This document shows, piece after piece, positions 53,698 through 63,859 of a DNA stretch of 64,000 nucleotides; within the stretch, counting starts at the first letter, position 1; each line of letters opens with the position of its first letter. Below the pieces are notes generated by a model that was not told the DNA's origin, ran no database searches, and saw only the letters and a program-made list of their open reading frames with translations. The stretch comes from Bythopirellula polymerisocia (GTDB lineage: Bacteria > Planctomycetota > Planctomycetia > Pirellulales > Lacipirellulaceae). The translations under genes were made by a program, and so were the position numbers. Location of the stretch: contig NZ_SJPS01000003.1 in NCBI RefSeq assembly GCF_007860015.1, positions 620,001 through 684,000 of the forward strand. The letters are read 5' to 3'.

Positions 53698-55779
53698 TTA
53701 TCCGTCGCTTGCCAAGCCAAGTGTAACTATTTGTGTGTCTCTGGTGATCTCATTGAAGCTCAATACCACAAGCTGGCTTAGGTGGTTTTCGGTGATCTGT
53801 TTGAGGGCTGCACGAATCTGTGGGCTGACAAGCACGATGGGCGTGTGGTTTGCCGTGGTGAGTTTCGATAGTTGTTCGGCGATTGAACTGCAAGTTGCTT
53901 CGATAGCTTGTGGTGACATCCGGATGAATAGCCCACGCTCGTTGTGTTCGAATCCTGCGCGGATGCGGTCTTCCATCGCCGGATCGAGAGCGATTACGTA
54001 GAGCTCACCCTGTTCGTTGCGATAGCGCGTGCAAATCTGGCGAGCGAGCCGGTGTCGCACATATTCCGTGAGTAAAATCGGGTCTTTGGTTCGCCCAGCG
54101 TAATCACCCAGGGTTTCCAAGATGAGTGCCAACTGGCGTATCGGCACCTGTTCCCGCAGCAATAGTTGCAAGACCCCCTGCACCTCTGCCAACGACATCG
54201 CTCCAGGAATCAGCTCCTCGACCACGGCAGGTTGGGATTGTTTGAGTTCGCTGACTAGGTGCTTGGCTGCATCACGCGTTAGAATCTCGTCGGCATGACG
54301 ACGGCACACTTCGGTTAAATGGGTGGCGAGGACGGCCCCCGGTTCCACTACGGTGTAACCCAGCAGTTCTGCATTGTCCTGCAAGGCAGGTTGAATCCAC
54401 TTGGCATCGGTCCCGAAGGCAGGGTCCTTGGTATCGATTCCGTCGATCTTGCCTGTTGTCATCCCCGAGTCGATTGCCAGCAGGTAACCCGGTTCCAGTC
54501 GATCTTGCGCGATGGGCATGTCGGCAATCTTGATGCGATACTCATTGGGATCGAGGCGCATGTTGTCGCGGATGCGGATCTTGGGCATGATAACGCCGAT
54601 CTCGGAAGCGACTCCTTGCCGGACCCGTTGGATTCGTTCCAGTAGATCGCCACCCCGTTTGGGATCGGCGAGTCGAATCAGTCCCACTCCCACCTCTACC
54701 TCCATAGGATCGATGGCGAGAAAATCCTCGATTCGCTCTTCGGCAGGTTTCTTCTGTTCCTTGGCTTCCGTGGCGTCACGCGTTTTCTTTTGACTTTCCG
54801 CCTGAGTCAACATGCGGGCCACGCCAAGACAAGCTGCACACATCACCATTAGGGGAGTACGTGGGAGGTCGGTCATTACCAAAACAGCAAGAAACCCAGC
54901 TGCCACTGCCAAGGCCTGCGGACGGGCAAACAACTGCTGCATGAACTCATGAGGCAAGTTGCTGCTGCGGGTGCTACGGGTGATGAGCAACGCCGCGGCG
55001 AGGGAGATAAGGAAGGCCGGGACTTGGCTCACCAGACCATCGCCGATCGTGAGCCGCGTGAAGAGTGAGCCGGCTTCCATGAGCGGCATTCCGTGCTCTG
55101 CGACACCAATAATGAGTCCGCCCAAGACATTGATCACCGTGATAATAATACCAGCAACAGCATCACCACGGACAAACTTGCTGGCACCATCCATGGCCCC
55201 ATAAAAGTCGGCCTGCTGCGTTATTTCATTCCGACGACTTTGGGCTTCATGTTCATCGATGATGCCCGCGTTCAAGTCGGCGTCGATTGCCATCTGCTTG
55301 CCTGGCATGCCATCTAACGAGAAACGGGCAGCGACTTCACTGATTCGAGTGGCACCCTTGGTGATCACGACAAACTGGATCACCACGATAATGATGAAGA
55401 TGATCAGCCCAACGACAATATTTCCGTCACCTGCCACAAAATTCGCAAACGCGGTAATGACCCCGCCCGCTGCGTTTTCTCCATCGACGGCTGCCCGGGT
55501 GAGAATCAGTCGGGTTGTGGCCACATTAAGCACTAAGCGTGCCAGAGTAGTCGCCAACAGCAGCGAGGGAAAAATGCTGAACTCCAGCGGCGACTTCACA
55601 TAGACCGTCGTTAACAGCACGATCACCGAGACCGTGATATTGCCAGCTAGCAGCACATCCAAGAGCGCAGGTGGTAATGGTACCAGGATCACCAGCACGC
55701 TGGTAATCATGGCAATCGGCAAAACGAGATCTTGGCAACGGCGGGCAAGACCCGCAGCGCCAGACGCGTCAGCAGCCAT
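53698..55779 (-). CDS. flhA: Flagellar export gate protein FlhA
   Basis: A 693-residue inner-membrane protein that forms the export gate of the flagellar type III secretion system. The N-terminal half has about eight helices with the FHIPEP-family signatures LVLNVATTRLILT, IVVIQFVVITKGATRISEVAARFSLDGMPGKQMAIDADLNAG and TIGDGLVSQVPAFLISLAAALLITRS. Residues from about 345 form the cytoplasmic domain (GYTVVEPGAVLATHLTEVCRRHADEILTRD). The length is normal. ATG 55779 has GGAG eight bases upstream. It is the first gene of the minus-strand operon flhA-flhF-flhG-2TM-fliA; the upstream 258 bp separate it from mdh. Confidence 0.96.
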   Translation of the reverse strand: MAADASGAAGLARRCQDLVLPIAMITSVLVILVPLPPALLDVLLAGNITVSVIVLLTTVYVKSPLEFSIFPSLLLATTLARLVLNVATTRLILTRAAVDGENAAGGVITAFANFVAGDGNIVVGLIIFIIIVVIQFVVITKGATRISEVAARFSLDGMPGKQMAIDADLNAGIIDEHEAQSRRNEITQQADFYGAMDGASKFVRGDAVAGIIITVINVLGGLIIGVAEHGMPLMEAGSLFTRLTIGDGLVSQVPAFLISLAAALLITRSTRSSNLPHEFMQQLFARPQALAVAAGFLAVLVMTDLPRTPLMVMCAACLGVARMLTQAESQKKTRDATEAKEQKKPAEERIEDFLAIDPMEVEVGVGLIRLADPKRGGDLLERIQRVRQGVASEIGVIMPKIRIRDNMRLDPNEYRIKIADMPIAQDRLEPGYLLAIDSGMTTGKIDGIDTKDPAFGTDAKWIQPALQDNAELLGYTVVEPGAVLATHLTEVCRRHADEILTRDAAKHLVSELKQSQPAVVEELIPGAMSLAEVQGVLQLLLREQVPIRQLALILETLGDYAGRTKDPILLTEYVRHRLARQICTRYRNEQGELYVIALDPAMEDRIRAGFEHNERGLFIRMSPQAIEATCSSIAEQLSKLTTANHTPIVLVSPQIRAALKQITENHLSQLVVLSFNEITRDTQIVTLGLASDG

Positions 55780-55917
55780 CGACGGACTCCGCGAAGAGAA
55801 GCAAAATGTGAAAAGACTTTGGTAGAAAAGCGGGCCGGATAGTAAGAACTGAGCTGCGTGGTGTCTAGATCGCTGTTTGACTGGGTTTCGAAGTGCGATA
55901 GCAATGGGCGAGGATAG

Positions 55918-56979
<1,062 letters not shown>

Positions 56980-57534
56980 GTTGCACTAGAGAAATCTGTC
57001 GCTTTGCACTCCTCGTCAAGGGCAGAGCGCAATCGGGGAAACACCTTTTTGTAGTTCCCTTGCTTAAGCATTGCGATTTCCTTCAAAAGGAGTTTCATTC
57101 AACATCTTGTGTTGGAATCGAACATTTGTCCGGAAATCTGCTGTGCAAGAAGTGTGGGCACGCAGAGTGCTAGCACTCGGGATGGGGATGATTTTGGGCT
57201 GTGACGTTGACATTCTCTACCAGCTGGATTACAACGCCCATCGTTACGTCATTCGACTGATTTTGCGTGTGAGGGTGTCTTCCGCAGGTCTTCAGTCGGG
57301 TTAGCTAGCAGGCAGAATTGACTGAGAATACTGTCATTCTGAATGCGAGTTGATCTGATGGATTCTCCTGCATGTAGTCGCCCTTATCCGCTTGATATAG
57401 CGTGTTTTCCAGTTAATCGCGATCGAAGAATGTAAGCGATTCGGCTAAACACGGGTGTTGGTCATGGAGCGATATCGAAGGCGTAGCGAGAGTCTCTGAC
57501 CACTTCCGCACAACACCAATAATGCGAACCAACC
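56980..57534. other. Intergenic region without a supported gene
   Basis: About 555 bp between mdh and the pseudo-hydrolase. The longest frames (for example 57071-57304) have no ribosome site or family resemblance. A sigma-28-like string near 57446 has the wrong spacing. No strong hairpin with a U tract was found. Confidence 0.5.
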
Positions 57535-58296
57535 ATGAACCGAACGTTGCAACCCAGTCAACCTTCTTTACTGCCAGCCACCTACAACAGCCTTACGGCT
57601 TGGCCTAAGAAACGCAAACCATTACCAACAGCCAGACGACACGACTCCTCTACCCGCTACTGTGTTTTTTCACCTATCCATTACGAAGCCGGTTACGCCT
57701 ATCCGCTAATTGTATGGTTGCATGGCCCGCACAGTAGCGAGGCAGAAATCCGCCAGGTAATGCCGCTGGTAAGTACGCGCAACTTTGTTGGTATCGCGCC
57801 TCGAGGAACCTTGCGAACCAATCAGACGGAGCGTCGTTACGGCTGGGAACAAACCCCCTCTGCTGTGGCTGAGGCTTGCCAACGGGTGCGCCATTGCATT
57901 GAAGTTGCCCATAGCCAGCTCAATATCCATGAGCAGCGCATCTTTGTCGCGGGATATGGTGAGGGGGGTACTATGGCCCTGAGGGTAGGAATGGAGCATC
58001 CAGAACTTTTTGCCGGGGCAATTTCTCTGGGGGGACGAGTCCCCCGAGGCGGCCATGCCTTTCGTCGCATAAACGAGGCACGCAGCCTGCCTCTCATGCT
58101 GTCTGTTTCGCCAACTGAGGAGAGATACAGCAAGCAGCAGGTGATGGATGACCTACGCTTGTTGCATAGCGGGGGATTCTCGCTATCGTTGAATCTCCAT
58201 CCCGAAGGCGATGTCTTAACGGACACAATGCTAGCGGACATCAATCCCTGGATGATGGAACTCGCCTGTCAGAGTACCGTTTCTACTGGTAGGTGA
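57535..58296 (+). CDS. Alpha/beta hydrolase-fold protein lacking the catalytic triad
   Basis: A 253-residue protein of the carboxylesterase/PHB-depolymerase-like fold: YPLIVWLHGPHSSEAEIRQVMPLVSTRNFVGIAPRG, then IFVAGYGEGGTMALRVGMEHPELFAGAISLGG. The nucleophile elbow should read GXSXGG; it reads GYGEGG, with glycine (G142) at the serine position. The region that normally carries the acid (LMLSVSPTEERYSK) has no Asp, and the usual GH before the last helix is GD (D226 in HPEGDVLTD). All three triad positions are changed, so hydrolysis by the normal route is unlikely. A binding or scaffold role is possible. It precedes the TPR-flagellar gene run, 150 bp apart. There is no signal peptide. Confidence 0.82.
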   Translation: MNRTLQPSQPSLLPATYNSLTAWPKKRKPLPTARRHDSSTRYCVFSPIHYEAGYAYPLIVWLHGPHSSEAEIRQVMPLVSTRNFVGIAPRGTLRTNQTERRYGWEQTPSAVAEACQRVRHCIEVAHSQLNIHEQRIFVAGYGEGGTMALRVGMEHPELFAGAISLGGRVPRGGHAFRRINEARSLPLMLSVSPTEERYSKQQVMDDLRLLHSGGFSLSLNLHPEGDVLTDTMLADINPWMMELACQSTVSTGR

Positions 58297-58305
58297 AATC
58301 AATGT

Positions 58306-58348
58306 GAGTAAGTGAGTAGGTGACATACGTATTCACCTCCTCACCTCC
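58306..58348. repeat. Imperfect inverted repeat of GTGAGTA/TCACCTC words
   Basis: The arms 58308-58323 and 58333-58348 match at 13 of 16 inverted positions around CATACGTAT. It lies just after the pseudo-hydrolase stop codon. Same style as the repeats at 29536 and 43171. Confidence 0.45.
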
Positions 58349-58446
58349 AAACCTCTCTGCTATCACTTCTCATCGTCAACATGGATTGACACCTGCGCAG
58401 GCATTTCGGTACAAGCTTCCCCGCCCTAGTCTCGTAGGACCACCTG

Positions 58447-60924
58447 TTGGCCCTGCGCCCATCTCGACTCGTATGGCGAAGTATCGTGTCTGACGCGAAG
58501 CCCACCACCCCAGATAAATCCTCACCGGAGGCAATCGCTGCGCCGGGGGTCCGCACTAGGATTGCGAATCAGCTGAATTGGTCGGGCGGAAGTCGACTTC
58601 GCAAGATAATACTTGGCAGTCTCACGGCAATTGGACTGGCAGGCTTGTTTGCCTTTTGGAGTTACTTGGGGCATGTCACGGTGGTTGACGTCCCTGTCGT
58701 AACCCTAGATGTGGCTTGGCAAGCCCTTGATCAGCGTAAGTTTGAAGAAGCCCGCAATGTTATAAGTGAAATCCAGAGGAACCCCAGTGGTCTCACAGAT
58801 TTCGGCAGCTACTTGTATATACTCGGTGCTGTGAAATCTTATCAAGCTGATAAGGAATGGTCGGATGACCGGAAGCGGGCAACTCACCTTATTGCAGCAC
58901 GCTATCTGCAAAAGGCTCGCGAACTTGGTGTGCCAGAGCAGCGCGAGGGAGAGTTGATTTACTTGTTGGGGCAAAGCCTGGTCTATGGCAACCAACCGCA
59001 AGAAGGTATAGCCATATTGCAAGAATCGCTTCAGACACTCTCTGACCCTCCCGTGCAATTGCGACGTCTCCTCACCGAGGCTTACCTCAACCTGCCCAAT
59101 CCTAAGCTCGCCAAAGCCTTAGAACAGAACCGCTACCTCGTCTCAGATGAATCGCTAAGTGATAGTGAGCGGGACGATGCCTTGCTCACTCATTCTCAAA
59201 TTCTCTTGCAGCTAGGCAAACTTGAGGAAGCCACAACTTTCATCAATTCTCTGGACAACAACAAAGTATACCAGGCTGCTAAGGATACCTTATTGGGCCG
59301 ACTTGCTTTGGCCCAGGCAAGAACGGCTAAACCGAATTCCGCCGAGCGAACTGCTTTAGTTGACAGTGCCCTCAAAGACTTTCGTGAAGCATTGCGACAA
59401 GACACGCTCCACGGACGAGTCCGCCGCCAGGCGATGGTCTTCATAGGTGAATGCTACGAGTTGAAAAACGACTACCCTGCTGCAATTGCTGAGTATGATA
59501 ATATCGGCAACAGTTTCGGCGATACTTCTGAAAGCATTGTCGCTACCTTATCCAAAGCACGCTTGTTGCAGCAGACGGGTCGTCCAGACAAGGCATTGGT
59601 TGCCTACCGTTCAGTCCTGGAGTCGGTCGGCGAACCGGTGACGTATGTAAATCCTCTCTTGCCATTCGCACAACTCCGAAAAATGCTCCTACAGGCTCAT
59701 TCTCGCTTTGTGGAAGATCGTAATTTCGAGCAGGCAATGGCACTAGTGGAACATTTCGCTTCGCTTTTTGATCCGACGACCGTTACCGAATTGCGCGGCA
59801 TCACCCACGTTGCTTGGGGAGAAGCCAACCTCGAAGAAGCTTCCAAGGCCCAACGTCGCCACTCGACGGAATCTCTGCAGACGGAAGGCCGATACCATTT
59901 CCGTTCTGCGGGGAGAGCTTTTCAGACCCTCGCTGAAATGCGATTTGCGACGGTTCAATTCACGGATGATCTCTGGGCAGCTGCTGAGAATTACTATCGG
60001 GGGCACAGCTACACCCAAACGGCACTGGTATTGGACGAGTATCTCCATCATGAGGCTCGTACCCGCCGAGCGCTTGCTCTGCTGCGTTACGGCCAATCAC
60101 AGCTCGCTGTCGGAAAAATGAAGGAGGCCGTAGCCGCCCTTGAAGAGTGTATTGAAATGCACCCTCGTGATGCCAGCGTTTACGCTGCGCGAGTGGCTTG
60201 TGCCCAGGCCTTTCTCGCTCTCGATCAGCCTGAAAAGGCAGAAGCGTTGTTGGTGAGTAATATCACCGGGGATACGCTACGACCCGAAAGCCCCGAATGG
60301 CGGGAGTCTTTGTTTCTCTTGGGAACTCACTTGCACGAGTCTGGAGAATACGCGGAATCAATCAAGGTCTTAGAAGAAGCCGTAGCAAGATATCCAACGG
60401 CGCCTCAAGCATTGCTAGCCCGGTATACGATTGCACGTTCATTCCATAGTGCTGCAGAGCAACCGGCTAAAAAGGCTCGGCTGGCCAAGACAGAGAACGA
60501 GCGCCAAAAAAACCGTAAGATCCGAGATCACAATCTTGAGTCTGCATTGGAAAACTATCAAGACGTGCAGCGGAGGATCACTCTAGGAGGGCACGCGGAC
60601 GAATCGCTGATGACCAAAGCACTCTTGCGTAATTGCTACATGATGCAGGGATCGGTTCTGTTCCAATTGCGTCGTTACGAAGATGCCAGAAAAGCCTATG
60701 CCAATATCTCGACTCTCTATCAGCATGAACCCTTTGTGCTGGAAAGCTTCGTTCACATTGCTAACTGTTGGCATCGATTGAACCAACCGCTCAACGCCCG
60801 GCAGACAATCGCCCAAGCTAAATTGGTGCTAGAACGCTTACCGGGAACTGTGAATTTCAAGGAATCAACAAATTTCAGCAGACAGCAATGGGAATTGTTG
60901 TTGGATGAAATGGCGCAATGGTAG
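58447..60924 (+). CDS. Membrane-anchored TPR protein
   Basis: An 825-residue protein with one membrane helix near 54-75 (IILGSLTAIGLAGLFAFWSYL) and a long run of tetratricopeptide-like helix pairs from about 88 to 800, for example WQALDQRKFEEARNVISEIQ, ALEECIEMHPRDASVYAARVACAQAFLALDQPEKAEALL and GEYAESIKVLEEAVARYPTAPQALLARYTIA. It is expected to project a protein-binding solenoid into the periplasm. The TTG start at 58447 has AGGA seven bases upstream; GTG 58486 is an alternative. Its stop codon overlaps the start of the FlgN-like gene, so it belongs to the flagellar regulation run. Its partner is unknown. Confidence 0.83.
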   Translation: MALRPSRLVWRSIVSDAKPTTPDKSSPEAIAAPGVRTRIANQLNWSGGSRLRKIILGSLTAIGLAGLFAFWSYLGHVTVVDVPVVTLDVAWQALDQRKFEEARNVISEIQRNPSGLTDFGSYLYILGAVKSYQADKEWSDDRKRATHLIAARYLQKARELGVPEQREGELIYLLGQSLVYGNQPQEGIAILQESLQTLSDPPVQLRRLLTEAYLNLPNPKLAKALEQNRYLVSDESLSDSERDDALLTHSQILLQLGKLEEATTFINSLDNNKVYQAAKDTLLGRLALAQARTAKPNSAERTALVDSALKDFREALRQDTLHGRVRRQAMVFIGECYELKNDYPAAIAEYDNIGNSFGDTSESIVATLSKARLLQQTGRPDKALVAYRSVLESVGEPVTYVNPLLPFAQLRKMLLQAHSRFVEDRNFEQAMALVEHFASLFDPTTVTELRGITHVAWGEANLEEASKAQRRHSTESLQTEGRYHFRSAGRAFQTLAEMRFATVQFTDDLWAAAENYYRGHSYTQTALVLDEYLHHEARTRRALALLRYGQSQLAVGKMKEAVAALEECIEMHPRDASVYAARVACAQAFLALDQPEKAEALLVSNITGDTLRPESPEWRESLFLLGTHLHESGEYAESIKVLEEAVARYPTAPQALLARYTIARSFHSAAEQPAKKARLAKTENERQKNRKIRDHNLESALENYQDVQRRITLGGHADESLMTKALLRNCYMMQGSVLFQLRRYEDARKAYANISTLYQHEPFVLESFVHIANCWHRLNQPLNARQTIAQAKLVLERLPGTVNFKESTNFSRQQWELLLDEMAQW

Positions 60925-61460
60925 GCAATCGCTTGCCGAAGCAGAAAAGTACATTCGTGACTAATTTATCAACAGATAAACTTGCAGACCTCGTCGCCAA
61001 GCGGCACTCCTGTCTGGTGCAGTTGCACAAGCTGGGAGTGAGGCAGTCGGAGTATATTGCTACCGGCGAGATCAGTTTGTTGTTGCGTCTGTTGTCAGTC
61101 AAGAATCAATTGATAGTGGCTCTGCAAAGCATCGAGCAACAGTTGGCACCGTTCCATGACCAGAACCCAGAAATGAGACAGTGGGACTCTGCCGAAGCCC
61201 GTGAGAATTGTTCACGTCAAGCTGCTGAGTGCAAGAAACTCTTGGATCAAGTGATGGGGCTGGAATGTGAGAACGAAAAGAAAATGACCCAGCGTCGCGA
61301 CCAGATTGCACAGCAGCTCCGAACGTCACAGGCCTCGGCGTCGGCGCGGCGAGCATACCACGCCCATCATACCCGGCCGCAAGCGAAACCAGTACCGTTA
61401 GACGGAGATTCAGTGTCTCTCGGATTTTCTGCTCACTTGGATCTCCAAACAGGACCCTAA
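60918..61460 (+). CDS. FlgN-like flagellar chaperone (putative)
   Basis: A 180-residue, mostly helical cytoplasmic protein. The segment LADLVAKRHSCLVQLHKLGVRQSEYIATGEISLLLRLLSVKNQLIVALQSIEQQLAPF matches the helical start of FlgN-type chaperones (a block of heptads ending in a list of L residues and K-Q-L). It continues with coiled-coil-like helices to about 138, then a flexible tail (about 140-180). FlgN-like proteins bind hook-associated proteins FlgK/FlgL before export. The ATG at 60918 overlaps the end of the TPR gene by seven bases. The assignment is by pattern and context only; it could be another flagellar chaperone. Confidence 0.65.
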   Translation: MVGNRLPKQKSTFVTNLSTDKLADLVAKRHSCLVQLHKLGVRQSEYIATGEISLLLRLLSVKNQLIVALQSIEQQLAPFHDQNPEMRQWDSAEARENCSRQAAECKKLLDQVMGLECENEKKMTQRRDQIAQQLRTSQASASARRAYHAHHTRPQAKPVPLDGDSVSLGFSAHLDLQTGP

Positions 61461-61466
61461 ACCACG

Positions 61467-62384
61467 ATGCAATCTCAATCTGCCCAACATCAAGAAACAC
61501 CTCATTTGCGAATTTTCAATGGCACTGAAGAGACGCAAGGAGAACTCGCAGTGCCCGAGCTAGAAGCCGGTTGCAGCCTGGAAACTGTGTTGACTGCCTG
61601 GCATGAAGCGACTGTGCGTTTGGAACAGACCCATGAGATTCTGCAATCCGAAGTAAGACGACTCAACGAAGAGTTGGAAAGAAAGAATAAAGAATTGGCA
61701 TTGAATGCGCGATTGGCTGACCTAGGTCGCATGGCGTCTCATGTAGCTCACGAAGTACGCAACAGCCTGGTCCCCGTCACCCTGTATGTAGAACTGCTCA
61801 AGCGTCGGCTGTTGGAAAATCCCGGTAGCCTGGAAATCCTAACTAAAATAGAGGCAGGGTTCACCGCCCTGGACGTCACCGTGAACGATCTACTCAACTT
61901 TACTTCGCATCGTGAGCCCCGCTGGGCAAGTTTTCTGGCCACGGAACTGATCCAAGAGGTGTGTGACGCACTCAAGCCCCAGCTTGACGCGCAGTCGATT
62001 CAGGTGCTCGTAGAGGTCGAACAGTCTGCGCAGTTAACCGCTGATCGTGAAATGCTTCGCCGGGCAGTCCTCAATCTGGCACTCAATGCTTTGGACGCCA
62101 TGGCAAACGGCGGGGAGCTAGTGATCACGGCCTTTGAGGGACCCCATGGATTCATGCTTGAAGTTGCAGATAGTGGAAATGGAGTGAATCACAATCAATT
62201 GGAAAAAGTCTTTGAACCTTTCTTTACAACAAAAAGCAACGGCACTGGGTTAGGACTCGCGATCGTGCAACGCATTGCCGAAGCTCATGGCGGTCGGATC
62301 ACCGCCATGAATTGTCCTGAAGGAGGTGCCGCCTTCACGATTGAATTGCCGGCAAGACAGCAACTCAAAAGGATGGCCGCGTGA
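61467..62384 (+). CDS. NtrB/FlrB-type sensor histidine kinase (flagellar)
   Basis: A 305-residue soluble kinase. A coiled coil at about 48-80 (RLEQTHEILQSEVRRLNEELERKNKEL) leads to the dimerisation domain with the phospho-accepting H95 in SHVAHEVRNSLVPV. The ATPase domain has the N box NLALNALDAM, G1 DSGNGV, F FEPFFTTK and G2 GTGLGLAI. There are no membrane helices, so it senses a cytoplasmic signal. Its layout and partner are those of FlrB/FleS, which switch on class III flagellar genes in Vibrio and Pseudomonas. The stop overlaps the GTG of the next frame (GTGA). Confidence 0.9.
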   Translation: MQSQSAQHQETPHLRIFNGTEETQGELAVPELEAGCSLETVLTAWHEATVRLEQTHEILQSEVRRLNEELERKNKELALNARLADLGRMASHVAHEVRNSLVPVTLYVELLKRRLLENPGSLEILTKIEAGFTALDVTVNDLLNFTSHREPRWASFLATELIQEVCDALKPQLDAQSIQVLVEVEQSAQLTADREMLRRAVLNLALNALDAMANGGELVITAFEGPHGFMLEVADSGNGVNHNQLEKVFEPFFTTKSNGTGLGLAIVQRIAEAHGGRITAMNCPEGGAAFTIELPARQQLKRMAA

Positions 62385-62401
62385 TTGAGCAGGGAATAGC
62401 T

Positions 62402-63859
62402 ATGGACTCGAAACGCATATTGGTAGTCGACGATCATGCCGCTGCACGAGAATCGGTAGCTGACGTGCTGCGCCATGCCGGTTACGAAGTCAGATGTGCA
62501 TCGAGTGCGCGTGAAGCATTAGGCTTGCTGTCAAAAAGTGAGTATCACGTGATCATCACTGATCTGCAGATGCCTGGCATGGATGGCCTGGAATTCATTC
62601 GTCAGATTCAACAGCGCCGCCTCCTCTCGCAAATCATCATGGTCACCGCCCACGCCACGATCGCATCCGCTGTCGAGGCAATGCGGTATGGGGCCTTTGA
62701 CTATCTAGAGAAACCCTTCAATGCCACTCGACTCGAAGAGCTGGTAGGAAGAGCCGTGGAACGAGGCCGGCTGCTTGCGCCGGAGGAGAGCAAACATACA
62801 TCGGGAACTTCCAAGTCAGACGACCAGCTGGGATTGGTCGGCAATAGCCGTGCGATGCAAGCATTGCGTGCTAGCATCCGACAGGTGGCCCCCACGGATG
62901 AAACGGTACTCATCGTCGGGGAAAGCGGCACGGGTAAGGAACTGGTTGCCCGTGCCCTCCATCGTCTGAGCAGGCGAAATGCCGGCAAGTTGGTGAGCCT
63001 CAACTGCCCTGCCCTTTCCCCGCAGTTGACCGAGAGTGAATTGTTTGGCCATCGCCGTGGTGCCTACACAGGTGCGGACGACGACCGAGTGGGTCGATTC
63101 GAAATGGCGGATAAGGGAACGATCCTGCTCGATGAAATCACGGAAATCGATCTGCCACTGCAAGCCAAGTTGTTGCGGGTACTCCAGGAACGCACCTTTG
63201 AGCGGGTGGGCTGCAGCCAGTCACGAACTGCCGATGTGCGTATCCTTGCCAGCACGAACCGTGATTTGCAACAGGAAGTTGCTAGCGCACGATTCCGGCA
63301 GGACCTGTACTATCGCCTCGCCGTAGTGCCGCTGTTACTGCCTCCGTTGCGAGAGCGCGAAGGGGATGTCCACATGCTCACCGATTACTTTCTCGAGCGT
63401 GCTGCTAATCGCTTGCAACGACCGCAATGCGAGATGGAGCAGGATGCCAGGCGCTTGTTTGCCGACTACCATTGGCCCGGCAATGTACGAGAACTGGAAA
63501 ACATAGTAACCCGTGCGTGTGTGCTCAATGAAGGTCAACCAATTTCGGCAGTTGAGATGCAACCCTGGCTGGAACAACCCGAATTTGTCACCGAGACATC
63601 CGGTTCCCCTTTGCCCGTCGGAGTCACCCTCGAAGAGATGGAACGCCAGATGATCGTCGCGACATTGGAACGCTTTGGTGGCCATCGGGCCCGAACCGCT
63701 GAAGCCTTGGGGATCGGCGTGCGTACGCTCAGCGGCAAACTGCGAGGCTATGGATATGCACCTCATGCTAAAGAGTTTGGTCTCGCGCCGAGTGTTAGGC
63801 AGAATTCGCCGAACGAGTCGGCAAATTCTGCCGGTTTTAGAACTAAGCAGTCCGCGTAA
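62402..63859 (+). CDS. NtrC-type sigma-54 response regulator (FlrC/FleR-like)
   Basis: A 485-residue activator. The receiver domain has the phospho-acceptor D54 (IITDLQMPGMDG) with K in EKPF. The AAA+ domain has Walker A GESGTGKE near 173, the sigma-54 contact loop GAYTGA near 220 (Y replaces F of the common GAFTGA) and Walker B TILLDEITEID. A Fis-type helix-turn-helix follows at about 425-455 (TLERFGGHRARTAEALGIGVRTLSGKLRGYG). ATG 62402 has AGGGA upstream; GTG 62381 overlaps the kinase stop and is an alternative. It likely acts on the sigma-54 promoter at 63970. Confidence 0.93.
   Translation: MDSKRILVVDDHAAARESVADVLRHAGYEVRCASSAREALGLLSKSEYHVIITDLQMPGMDGLEFIRQIQQRRLLSQIIMVTAHATIASAVEAMRYGAFDYLEKPFNATRLEELVGRAVERGRLLAPEESKHTSGTSKSDDQLGLVGNSRAMQALRASIRQVAPTDETVLIVGESGTGKELVARALHRLSRRNAGKLVSLNCPALSPQLTESELFGHRRGAYTGADDDRVGRFEMADKGTILLDEITEIDLPLQAKLLRVLQERTFERVGCSQSRTADVRILASTNRDLQQEVASARFRQDLYYRLAVVPLLLPPLREREGDVHMLTDYFLERAANRLQRPQCEMEQDARRLFADYHWPGNVRELENIVTRACVLNEGQPISAVEMQPWLEQPEFVTETSGSPLPVGVTLEEMERQMIVATLERFGGHRARTAEALGIGVRTLSGKLRGYGYAPHAKEFGLAPSVRQNSPNESANSAGFRTKQSA

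Noticed and set aside
57071..57304. Plus-strand frame of 77 codons after mdh
   Set aside because: No ribosome site, no hydrophobic or domain pattern, no conserved motif.
57446..57475. TAAA ... GCGATAT string resembling a sigma-28 (FliA) promoter before the pseudo-hydrolase gene
   Set aside because: The distance between the two boxes is several bases longer than the usual 15, and the -10 box lacks the GCC start. FliA control is not supported.
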